The notes under the pieces were generated by a model, which was not told the DNA's origin, did not search any database, and worked only from the letters and a program-made list of their open reading frames with translations. The translations under genes were made by a program, and so were the position numbers. DNA of 64,000 nucleotides, from positions 63,694,430 through 63,758,429 of the forward strand of contig CM063500.1 of NCBI GenBank assembly GCA_032207245.1, read 5' to 3'. Shown here in pieces: positions 1 through 13,600 of this stretch. Every line of letters begins with the position of its first letter. Positions within the stretch are counted from its first letter, which is position 1. This DNA comes from Pardosa pseudoannulata. Taxonomy: Eukaryota; Arthropoda; Arachnida; Araneae; Lycosidae.

Positions 1-487
1 TGTGTAGTTTGCTCAAAGCACAATAAAAGACAACACTTCTTACGAATGTATAATGTTCAATGTCGGTCTAGGCACTGAGAGGCTGATTTGAGATTTTTCA
101 TACGGCTTTGAAATATTAATTATTACAATATTCTTCAAGTATTTTATAATGTTAAGTGTAAATATTTTTAATGTCTTTTTATATTTTGTATCTACATTTA
201 CATACTTTTAGTTATAGTAAAATACAATATATCTATATTTTAATTGTTAAATAACAATTATTTTAATTAAAATTTTTTGTTATGATTGAAATTATGATAT
301 CTTTAATCACTTATTTAAAAATAGTTGGAATTTTATGTAAAGTGTACATTTTATCCATTATTATTTAATGCATACTTTCCAAAATTGAGTATTAGGCTTA
401 GCGGGAGAAAATGGCTCGGCCTGTCGCGAACAGGTTAATGATATAAAATAAAATCTACTTTACAAAATAAAATTTAAGTTAACTTAC

Positions 488-3400
488 TTGTGCAACTTCA
501 TTATCCTCCTTGTTAATTTCTTGCAACAATATTGTAACTAAATATGGGTACATTTCACAGACTGAGGATAATAAAATGGCTCCTTCATTCAAATACTGTT
601 TCCTTAATTCTGCCTCCAGCACAGTAATCTATGTATACAATGAGCATTGGAAATCAATTATCATACAGAAATAAAGCCACTGATTACTAACTTTTTATAT
701 TACAAATACATTGGCATCAGTTTTAAGTAAACCATAAATTGACAAAAAGGCTAGATAAATTATAGCAATTTTGCTAAATTCTCTTAAACTATTTAAAAAT
801 ACTTAATCGTTGAATGCTAAACATAATAATTTGAGGATAGTTACTTAAATAAAGTGTAGAATCTTCATATTTTCATGAAAAAATATTTTCGTTTTGATAT
901 AGATAGGTATCTCACAATTAAAACTGACATCTTAAGGTTGAAAAAGTAAATTATAAATTTTAAATACTCATTTGCTTTTTATACAAAGAGCCAAAACCTA
1001 GAAACTTTTGGCTTTTCAGTTTTATGAATTACTTTTTCAATGGTTTCAAACATTTTATTATTCTCATATATGAACAACTTTATTTTGGAAGATAGTTTCA
1101 GATAGAGATCAAAATATGAACAATTTACTTTTAAATTTTCATAGTGTACACTTAGACATTCTTTTAATAAGTAATCCTGTAGTATTTGGCTAAAAAAATC
1201 ATATAATAGAAGCATAAGTATATTTTGCACATGCACAGTAACAAAGCATTTCCTTTACACACTCATATATTATTGCCAATTCATTTGTTTAAAACTTAAT
1301 TTGCATGCATCATTTTATTCCTCTTGGGAATTTTTCTTCCTGTAAATTTCATAAGCTATTGATATAAATTTCAGAAATTATGATAAAAAAACTTTAAAAA
1401 ATTCACAATGATTAAAAAACATTTATATATTTGTTTAATACCATTATTTCCAAATAGAAGCCAATCTGTATATAAGCCAAGAGTATGATTTTCATTCAAA
1501 CATTTGCCCAAAGTTAAAAACCTGTATATAAACCGAAGTAACAAAAAATAATTTCTAGTACGTTCAAATATGTCGCCAAGAAGACAAAAATATCCAATAT
1601 AGAAATATTTTCCAACCAAGTTGCGTTATATTGAAATGCTAGACCAATGCTTCTCAAGCCTTTTTTGTTACAGCATCCAATTTAAATACTGTAGAAGTAG
1701 AGGATCGATTAAACCTTGGGATAAATACAAGGTTATATCTTAGCATGTTAAAAAAAAAAATTACATTTTAAATTTTAATTAATTTTATGCATTTTAGTTA
1801 ATTTCACAATTTACACTAACTTATCTAGATTATTGCTGCAGAGCATGCTCTGATATTGCGGCACTATACAATGTGACCAACTGTATATTTACTTAGACGC
1901 TAATAAGTTTCAATTTTGGCAACCCTAAAGATGACTTTTTCTTCAACTTAAGCAGTGTAATCTTTGGAGGCAAAAAAATGCTATATTTGACAATTCATTG
2001 ATTGTATCCAGTTATGTACAATTGTATTAATTAGAAGAATGGCTGATCCTCTATTGTTATAGTATTGTTGTTCTGGAGTGGTTATAACACAGATACAAAT
2101 CATTTTATACTTATTTTTCATTTTTTTTTTAATTTCAAAATTATTACAAGCTTTATTTACTTTTTGACATTATGCATTTTCTTTTTTGTTTTTTACTTTT
2201 TTCAACGGTTTCACTTACTTTTGCTGATTTGGCGACTTTTTGCCACCAACAGTTAAAAATGTCCCCAAAAAACACATTACATCTGTCCATGCAGAGTTCT
2301 CACTCTTTTTTCAGAACAAAAATTAAGGACTTTCTAAGGTCCAAAGTAATTTTTTATAAGGATCTACTTGGAATACACGGCATAACGATATAAACCCTAT
2401 TTTCTAAGGAACATATTTTAATTATGAAGAAGACAAGGCATGTTCTATAAATGCCCTACAATATTTCAGAATTAAGCTTTTAAAAATACCTAAAAATTAA
2501 TATAAGATAAACCTATTTGACAAAAAAATTTTGAAAAATGTACATCTAAAGTTTTTTGAGATCATATTAAAAATAAATTGGGAATAAAATATAATATTGA
2601 GTACGGCAGAAACTAATTTGGAAATCATGTAACAACGTATAAATTGATCAAGTTTCCAATTTAAAAATTAAGGAGTTTTTAAGGACCTTTGATAAACATT
2701 AAGTAGTTTTAAGGGCCCTTAAAAATGAAAGCTAAAATTAAGGAGTTCTTAAGGACTTGTAAGGACAGTGGGAACTCTGCCATGGACCCATATATAAACT
2801 GCTCCCCCCCTTTTAGGTCTTTAAAAAGCCCCAAAAATTCTTGGCTTATACACGGAAATATATGGTATATCAGCTAAGTTTTAAAAAACATCAATCATTG
2901 CCAGAATTAAGATAATCTTTGTTTAAAAGTTAATTTTTATTACCAGCTACTACTTGAGTGCTTTGCACAGCCTTAAGTCTGGGTAATGATTTTCCCTTCC
3001 ATTAAATGCAACTTACAAAAGAAAATTAAGTAAAATAATACAATACTTTAGTAACTGTTTTCACTATTTTACAGTATTAAATCCTTTGTAACTTTACAAA
3101 ATATTTATGATTTTAAAAGAGACTTAGTTTAACAACAAACACACCAATAGAGAGTCTACAATTTTGATTAATAAATGCGTAAAAGTAATGCAACTATAAC
3201 ATTCCAAAATTATTAATTCAATACAATAATCATTAAATTGGAAAATATTATTTTTAAAAGTTAAAAATAAGCATGTATGACAAAAAAGTAGTTTCAGTGC
3301 AGTAAAATAATGTTATTAGAAAAATGCCTTTTGATAATACAGTGTAGACCTTAGAATTTTCCAGAAAAATCATTTCATATTTTTAGTCAAAATCTCATTT

Positions 3401-4584
3401 TGAAGGTCCCTTGTCCCCTTAATATAATATAGATAAATTAAAATGAATTTTGAAATAAATATAACTTTCATTTTGAAACCTTAATTACCCAGACTGAAGG
3501 CTGAATACAAAGCAGCTAGTAGGGAAAATAAAACAGATAAAAAGTCATACTTACCTTAAATAACAGATAAGTAGAAAATTTTACAATATCACTTCTCTCT
3601 TTCTTTTCTTTACTACTACTAATAATTTTTTCAATAGCATTTAGCAAATGAACTGTGTCTTCAGTGGAAAAGTTTTTGATATGATTAATAAAATTAGACT
3701 GCACAAAATCATCTATAAAAATAATTAATCTAATTATAATTAAATAATACTAGTTTTCTGATAAACACAGAAACAATGAATTAAAACAAAAATGAATCTT
3801 CATATGTAATTAAGCATTTAAGCTTCATCCTAGAATCAGTGTATCAATTTTATAGCTAAATATCTCTAAATTTATCCAGAACTATTATAAATGCTGACGA
3901 TTATGTTTAAAACTGGTAAATACATGGTTTGTCCAAGACATGTTTTCTTTAAAAAAATTATTTATTTTTAAAGGTACTTTCACATAAAAAATCCATCAAA
4001 ATCATGGTATCATACAGTTTTTTAGTAATAGAAATATAGGTGTCATATATATAAGAACAGTAAAGTATTTTAATCATCCAAAAAATTCAACCTCCAGATT
4101 TTGATTGATCTTCATGATTTATTATTCTCTGTATCCAAAAATATCAACTTTGGAATTGTATCTCTGTATGTATGTGAGCACTATAACTTGAGTAAATTTT
4201 GAGTAATAGTAACCAAATTTTAAATATGGACATTGTGGCAAAATTGTAAATTTTTCTCAACTTTTGGGTTATTTCCAGAAACCAAATTCTGCAGCAATTT
4301 GCTACTTCTGGTAACTGAATTGGTACTGTCAGTAACTATTAGTTTTCTGATAGATAGGTTCATAAAATAAACATAGCTAACATGAGTTAGCATGGCTAAA
4401 AGATAGATATTATTTACATGACAATGTTCATATGTTTTGTAACAATAACAACAAAAACATGACTAATGAAAATAGTTACTTTCCTTTTCTATGAGTAAAC
4501 AAGAAAGCCAAGAGGAGGTAACTTCTAATTTTTTATATAGATTACATTGTTGATTTCGGAGAAATAGAAAGTGTACAATTTATT

Positions 4585-4662
<78 letters not shown>

Positions 4663-7600
4663 ACGATAGTTACATATCATATACTAACTTAAACAGTTTT
4701 AATGTTTTGAGAAAGCAATAATTTATCTATAGAAAGAAAAATTTAAAAAAGAACAGAACTTTTAGGATTGCTACTAAAAGGGTGAAAACTTGATGGTGAA
4801 GCATGTGTATACCCCATTCATAATTGTGAGGATGTAGTTAAGGTTTTATTTTTTACCCCTCAATTTGTTGATTTAGTCTTGTAATATTATTTCATCAGTT
4901 GAGAATACTTTAAAATAGTGGTTCCCCAAAAAGTTCCTATAAACCACCAGGGTTCCATGTGAACAGCTGAGGGGGTTTGGTTTATAGTAAATAAAAATTA
5001 CTTTGGAAGTGCATGAGCAACGGTTTTCTTTGAGGGGGGGGGCACAAATGGCTAAATATAAAACTAAATAACTGAGACTTATTTCTTTTTATATGAAAGT
5101 TAAAATAAATAACAATAAATAATTCTTTTGGCTGTTACATAAAACAAGATGACGATTTGTTGGCTTATTGTCAACGTTTAGCAGTGCTTTATTATGACCT
5201 CAGAAATGATTTCAAAACATTCTTCCTTTTATTACCCTCTATTAGTTATTACACCCTATTGCAAGTAAATCCACAAATTCTGATGAATTCATAGAGATAT
5301 AGGAGCGAATTTACTGAATAATTTACAAATGAAGAATGAGGAGCTGTTTGAGAACAAGAATACTACAAATTCTGATTACAAAAACATACACCAATAGCCA
5401 TTGAACATAAGCTGTTGTTTTCTACTCTTTTAATACAGTAGAATATGAATTCAATACAGTTAACAGACATGCCAACATTCATGCACTTGTGTCTGGAGCA
5501 AAAGCGCGGTTTGAAATTTTAACATGCTAATTACAGATTATACATAAGTACATATCTTATTGGTTTCTAAATTAAAATTAGATTAAAAATATTTACATGG
5601 TAGTAAATTATAAAATGTAAATTAAAATTTAAGCATTTAAAAATGTATGAGTAGCTTTTTTTAACTTTAACAACTTGCTTTTCAGAACAGTGTTTCTTAT
5701 ACCAACATTGACGTTGATTAAAATATTTCCATTTTTCTATCATCAGGGGTTGTAGAGTTTGCCTACCAAAATTTGACCTAAGATCAATCTGGTTCTTCCA
5801 CACAGTACTGAAAACTATTCAACATGCAGCATTACTGTGAGGAAAGAGTAATATTCAGCAGTATTTTTTGAAACACTTTATTTAATGGCTGAATTTTAAA
5901 CTTTAGAGTTTTGTTCTTTTCCGGAGCAATCTGAGGAGTGTCGAGTTATTAAATTTTCTCATTTCTCTGGAGCAACTCTGGAGAATCCGGAGTAGTTGGC
6001 ATGTCTGCAGTTAAGAGCTCAATTACACACACACACACACACAAGGAAAAAAACTGGAAATCAATGCTTGTGAAGACTTTGGGAATGTAACTCACAAATA
6101 TACACCGAGAATCTCATATCACCCTATCAAGCTCACTAATATCCTTAGTAATGCTGAAAAGTGTTTCTTTAATTCAACACACAAGGTAACAGTTTCAATA
6201 TATATTACATTAAATATACAATAAAAATCTTTCAGTTCATTTTTATGTTACTATTAAAAAAATTAAAGTTAAAATTGTATTACTGTTATGTATTAATACA
6301 GAGTCATTTCATTTAGGAGTTCATGGGGAAAAAAGTAACTCAAATATGATTACATGATCATGAATGCTAAACAATATGAAGTACCAAACATTTTCATTTT
6401 AAGGTTATAAAGAACAAAATTACTATTAAGAGCGATTTATTAGCAAGGTCTAAAAATTATGAAGTAAAACAGATATTAAAATTATTAAAAAATACAATAA
6501 TCAATTAATATAATCTTAAGCTTGTCTTTGTTATATTACACTACCTTTAATCTTCACCTCAACGTCTTTTTCAGAATAAATTTCTCCTTCTGTTTTTCCA
6601 GGATGAAAAAATATCCACAAAATGTTCCAAAGCATATTTACTGAAACATGACTATAAGGAAGACCTGGTAAAATCTTTAAAACACGTAACCTAGAATTAA
6701 ACAATGTAATGCTAAGTCAAATGGCAAATACAATTTCATTTAAATGAAACAAAATTGAAATTGTTACTCTAAAATACTTCTTCAGTTAACTTACTTTCTG
6801 AAATTGTAAATCTTGTAAACAACATGGAAGAAGAACTTATCATACACAGCTTGAATTTCTGACTTGGACACAATGTTCATGTTCTCATAATATGTGCAAT
6901 ATTCAGATATATACAGCAAAATGTGACTGTAAATATGAAAATCAAATGTAGTTTTTAAAACATAAGGTGAGATTCAAATTAATACTTCAATAATAGCTTT
7001 AATCAAGAAGCAACTCAAATTATTACATTTTTTACTAATTGGAATAAGGTTAAGTTTTATCACATTGAATTAATCACTATTTTTTTAAAAATTATTTAGA
7101 TTTTAAATGTATTTTATAACCCACTGACTTGTAACAACACATATACGTCCCAGTAAAAGTTTAAAAATATTATTACAGAATATTTTTAAATTTTGTCAAC
7201 ATTTAGCGGATCTTTATTATGACCTCAGACAAAGATTTCAAAACATTTTTCCTTTGGTTATCTTGAAGGGTTGGTTATCCTTTGGTTATCTTACTTATTA
7301 GATATTTAGAAACTTCTTAGAAATTTCATCTTGTACAATCAAACTAGCCACTAGCTTGAAAACTATTTGTAAAAAAATATAAATAAATAAATGAAAAACT
7401 CTTTTAGATACTAAATGGGGATTACATGCTAGTTATCAGCTGAATTTAAGCTATCTAATACTCTGCCAGATATTCAAAATAAAGATCCAGTTTCTGGACA
7501 TCAAATTATATATCAGGTGATGGAAATTATTGTTTTCAGTCAGAACTGGATTTTGATATTTGTTAATGAATTTTCAAAAACTTTAAAACAAAATTATCTT

Positions 7601-10600
7601 AGCATTTGAAAATAGAAAATTTTACAAGCTGGCCATTCAGAATTTTTAAACAGCAATAAATGGCAGTTGAAGTCTGTTAGATTTTTAAATGATGTCTTAA
7701 AGAGTGCTGACATTCAATATAAACTTTCAGTTCTGAGGCTGCCCCCCCCTTCTGAATCAGAGAATTTTGGACAAGCAAACATCAGTAATGTTCGAGTCCT
7801 CCCAAAGGCTGTGATTGAGTACTGAGTATTTATATTCTGACAGAATGAAAAGGGATGGAATGTTCATTACAGTTAGTACTGGGAGTAGAATTGCTATTTG
7901 CAGTTTGTTAAATAGTGTATTGTACATTTTGGTTCAGTTTTTATTTTAGACATCAAGGCGAAAAGAGTTAAATAATTAAGTGAGAACAAGATTTTTTAAT
8001 TGATGAATGAATTAGATAGTTAAATGGAGGAAAGTAATCTTTCTAACACAAATGACATCATCACAATAGCATCATCTGAATAGTCAGATTCAACTATTCA
8101 GATGATGCTGAATATGGAATAAAATATGCATAACTGTAAGAACAATCTAAATGTGAATGAATGGCAAAGAGATATGAAAAATCTGATATCCTTGGAGTTA
8201 TATATATTTATGAAATTTTTTGGTGATATCATACAATTTGCCAAATAATTTGCTTAAATTTTAAACTGCCCAATTTTTTTTGACTGTAAACACAAATTTT
8301 AATTACAACAATTTCTTTTAAAATACGTAATTGTTTTCAAATATCGTGAAACTTGTTACAGTATATACCAATACTATTAGAAATTATTAACTGAAAATTT
8401 CAGCATACTAAATTGAAGTTGTAATTTTTTATCAACCTTTGAATGAAATTAGGTTTAACAAAGAAAATTGCTTTGGTCTCAAGAAAAATTTCTTTCTCCT
8501 TCCAGTGCTCCTGACAGGTTAAATTGATTGCCTAGCTATAAAAACAAAAGGCTACTCTCCAATAATTTTCTGCATTCATTCAGAAATTAATTTTATCAAC
8601 TTATGAATCTCCAAAATTAATTTAACTGAACTCTAGAACTAAAAAAGATTAAAAATTAAAACCATATTTTTTAAAAATATATGAACTAAATTTTTCAATT
8701 TGCAAAAGTACTTGTCAACAAGGGTACATTAATTAATTCTGTTTAATATATACTTCTTTTAAAGTATACAACAAATACAAAATAAATAAATAAAAATAAA
8801 TAAAAACAGAAATTTTAATTATAAATTTTGGAATGATATATAAATAAGGCATAAGATAAAAAAAATTTTAGAACAGATATCTAGCATAAAAGATTACATA
8901 AAATCTTAGCACTAGATATTCATCAGATATCTGATACTACGATATCCAGATATTTATATCCAAAGACAAGGGAATTTTGGATATCTGGCAAAATCATTAT
9001 TCATTTTATCAATAATTCTACAATTGCCTTATTTGTCATTTATTTTATTAATTTGCATAAAAAGGTTTTTTATATTTTTAATATTTGTAGATAAAGAGTT
9101 ATAAAGAATACTACAATTCAATCCTGAAAAATAAAAAATGCCAATTATTTTTTTTAACCATTTAAATATCAAACAGTAGATTACTAATAATACCCATTTC
9201 ATCATTAATAAGTTTTCTTTAGTAAACTATTACATAAAAATATGTTAGAGGATACTACTAATTAAAAAAAGTATTTCAATAGATTTTTATCGAAAAAAAG
9301 ATTACTGGTAAATTTTAAATGGATAAAAATACTTAAATGCATGAGTTACAGGAAAGAAGAAAACAAACTCCTGAAAGAGTATTGATGTTCTTACCGGATC
9401 AAGTTGCTAATGCTTTCAAAGAATAGTGGATAATTTTCAGAATGATAATTTTCTAAACCAATGCAGAGAATATCTATTACTGATGTTGAGAATGCAAACA
9501 GCTTCAGAACATTATCTTCAGATACAACTTTGAGAGTGTTTTCTGTAAATTCGAATTCAAAAGTAAATATTTGCAGAAAATTGTAACAAAACTACTCTGT
9601 GATATTACATTTGAGAAAACATTTTAGCTGATTGAAAAAATATGCAACTTCATATATACATATGCATATCTGAAAACTTAGAAGGTAAAAAGGGATAACC
9701 CACATTATTTTAACATAGTGATAAACTTATATATTTTCATAAAATATTTACTACTACATATCTTACATTAGGAAACTTAACATTAATTTTTTTTGTATAT
9801 AATACCCACTTTAAAAATATCAGAACAGTTATAAAAGTAACAAAATCAACATTTACTGCAATTACAACATTAAAAATTTAATGTAGGTTATAATTTTTTG
9901 CTTCCCACGTCATCATATATGCATACACAAACCATAGGTTCCTCCTTTTTTTAAAGCACAACTCTTTTTATATATTTTTTAATACTTACAAACCCCTTTT
10001 CCCCAAACCAGATTTGGTCAATAAAATAAAAGTCTGAAAAATATTTTTGGACTTAAAAAAGTCTTACTTTTATAAAGTATTAATGTTATGACTGAAATTG
10101 CATTTGCTTAACAAATGTTATAATTTTTAGTTTGGTTTCTGTCAAGACCAACTTCATGTCATCTTGAACATCTAGTTTATCCTGGGCTTTTGTCTTGATA
10201 CACAGGAAAATTTAAATTATCTTCCACTAAGCAAATGACACTAATATCGAAGAAGAAAGTATGAACATTTTATGCTATGAATGATGCATAGCACACCAAC
10301 ATTTAACAATTTTACTTGTGTATAAATCATGAACTGAGGATTCATTTTGCAGCTTCAAAAATTCTTCCAGTTTTTTTTTTTAAGAATATCAGTAACATCC
10401 AAACATACATAAAAATTTGTACCAGAGCTGGTTGATTTATAATCTTGATTAAATTACTGGCAATTACAAGCATGGGTGTTTATCTATTTCTAATATGCCA
10501 ACATCATGCAACGGACAATGGCACATACCTTATATAACTGATTGGTAATTTATTTACACCATGGAGGTATTTTTCTGTGTTACCAAATGATAGTGTTTCT

Positions 10601-13600
10601 GTCTTAGCCGTCCAATGTTCATATAATGTTTGCATGTATGGGTGGTTCAAAATCCAAAGACTTAAAGTAGCTATGCACTTTAAGTTTTTGGATTTTGAAC
10701 AACCAATACATGTAGACACTACATGAAAATTTGACTACTAAGACATAATTTTTTTAAAATGTCCTAACTGCTGAGCATAGTGCTTCATTACTGTCCAAAA
10801 ATGCAGAGATATTTGTATTTTTGTTGCAAAATTAAAATTATATTGAAGCATTTTCCATATTATTACTTAAGTGCACATAGAATAAAATTTTAAAAGTTTG
10901 ATTTTTTAAAAATATTTCTGACTTCTTCATAAACACTTCATGGTAAAAAAAATTAAAGTATTTTAAAGAACATTAATTTCTATTGAAGGAATATACTTTT
11001 AAAAAACAATTTTCTAATTTTTTTTTTTACTATAAACATATTGTAAAATGATATAATGTAATAAAACTTAAAACAAGCTTAAATTTTATCAAATTGTAAC
11101 TTCTTATATTGATATAACATCAAATCTTGATATAAACTGCATTATATGTCAAAATGTAATATTATCTACACTGCCTAGTCCTAATCTATTTATGAAAACA
11201 TGAAATCAATTATTATATTTTTTATGCTTGTTCTCAGCATGAAATCCATATTTTTTATCAATATGTAATTCAACAATGTTATTTGCCAGAATGACTAGGA
11301 AAATCTGCAGGAGTTAGAAGATATGATTATGAATTTTTGGAAGCCTGAAATTAATTCCTATATATTCTTTATGCTGGTTCTGAGAAATGAAATTATTAAG
11401 TTAAAAGCAAAATTCTTTGTATACAATATATTTTACATTAGAAAAACAAAAAAATAATCACCTCAGTCCTTTCAACATATTATAACAAATATTTATACAG
11501 TGAAACCTCTCTAAGCGGCTACCCCACCATTCCGAAAATATTTGGCCACTCAGAGGGGGTGGCTGCTCTGAAGGGTTTTATTATAAGATAATTGCTATAA
11601 TGTGTAATATAAACAAGTCTAACATATATTCCTTATTTAAAAAGAAATTAAAAACTTACCTAAAAGAGAAAATAGTACTTTATTTCATGATCTCTTACAT
11701 TTTTTAAAAAAAGGCTACAATTTGTGTGTGTTAAGTTTTTACTTTTCTCTATGACAACCATTTTTTAAAGTTAATTTTTAACTTTAAAAGCAGAAAATTA
11801 AAGTCTTCGTATTCCTTCAAATCAATTTTTTTTCTTTAATGACTTCGTTGATTTGCGTTCTTCCACAGTTAGATAATTCAACTAACTTTCTTGCCAATTT
11901 GCCATTTTCATATTCAAACAGAACTTCCATGGCACTGCTCAAGATTTAGGAAAATGTGTTTCAACATAGTTGCAACTCAGATCACTGACAAACTAATGAA
12001 ATGAAACTGGCATGGATGACATTTTTGCTGACAGAGGTGCAATTCTTCCTTTACTGTATCTACTGGAATTCCAAACAAAGGCCCTAGGATACCTGCAAAG
12101 CCTGATTGTCCAGTTCCTCCCTCAGTTTTTATGGGAGGTGCAATAAGGACTCTGTATCTGAATGGTGTGCAGAGAATACAAAAGACATAACAGATTTAAT
12201 GTTTCTAAGAAAGAGGGGGGAGCACAGGAATGGATTGCACATTATTCCTGGGTCTTATATCCGACTATAAAACTAACCTTGAGTTTTTCCGATCAAAATT
12301 AAAGTATTGAATGAGTAGAATTTCTCAAAAAATGAAATGGGCAATTCCACTCGGTGGCTGTTTAGAGGGGGTTGGGTGGCTGCTGATACAGGTTATTTTA
12401 CCATTAGGTCTATGAATCGAAACATCTGTGTTGTGATAAACTGGTCGTTTAGAAGGGTAGCCGCTCTTAGAAGTTTCACTGTACTTCACTGATAAAAATT
12501 GTTTTCTCAAAATTTGATTTCAGGCGTAAATTCTATTAATTTTATTGATATATAAGTTGCACAAACCTGATTTATCTTCTGCATCTAGAAGCAGATGCTT
12601 AAAGAGACTCCTCAGAGGAATTTGATTTAAAAGTGAAATAATATCACCATCAGACCAATTTTTTGACATTTCCAATATTTCTTCCTGAAATGGAAAATAA
12701 ACAGATTCATTTTAATTTTTTAATCCTTCAACAGCAGGTAAAACTAAACATGACTACAACACCAAATGTACAAATAGTCTATTTTATGATAACTGCTATT
12801 TATATTTACAATTCAGCAAAACGATTTAAATTTTGCTTTAAAACAGAGATTCTCAAACTTTTTTAAAGGCAGAAAAACTTTAAATTGGAAACTCAACATG
12901 AACTCCTAAACTGAAACATTGTATAACACATGTAAGAAGTTTTAGAATTAAATTTCATGTAAAATTAATAAGAACCATAGCTAAGAATCATTTAATCAGA
13001 ATTTTTAAATGTGATGATTTATATCATCACATTTAAAGATTCAATACTGATATTAATTTTTTCAGATTTTTAGAACTTACTGGTTTCTCTATCAAGAAGA
13101 CTGGCAATATTTCCCTTTTCAATTTAATTAAATAATAATCTACATTTCACAACAGATTCTAAATGTATGCCAGAAAAAAAAAAATTGGAATTTAAAGAAT
13201 GCATAGCATAGTTCTTTCATTAAAGTTTTTTACTTGGTTTTAATGGAAAAAAATCTTTTTGAAAACTACAAAAAAATATGCTAATTCAGTAAAATAGATA
13301 TATACTATACAATATGTAGATAAAATAAAATGTTTAAGCATTATGAAAAAGGTACCATTTAATTATAATCTAATCAATGCAGAAAACAAAGCAAAAGTTT
13401 TGTAACACATTTATATAAATTAAAAATAAATTGTTCAAACCTAGATTGAAAGAATATTGTGTAATCTGATTAAACAAAAACAAGAAATGAATTTAATGAA
13501 ATTATAAAATATTAACTATTTATGAATCTTACTTCTTCTCCCTCTGAATCAATAACCGTAAATTTTCCATCAATAGGATCAGCTAATGTAGTATTTTTAA

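Noticed and set aside
979..1619. Minus-strand frames of 82-85 codons in the last EPG5 intron
   Set aside because: They do not continue EPG5 exon 13 or 14, which already join directly in the family alignment; no other support.
4916..4990. hAT-like end (AGTGGTTCCCCAAAAAGTTCC)
   Set aside because: Single weak terminus; no matching opposite end or duplication seen.
10504..10719. 71-codon minus-strand frame
   Set aside because: Its 5' end runs through the hairpin at 10631-10714; the frame is probably incidental.
12842..12900. hAT-like end (CAGAGATTCTCAAACTTTTT)
   Set aside because: Suggestive but alone; the matching end was not located. A similar lone end (GGGAACCACTGCTCTAG) is at the right edge near 63960.
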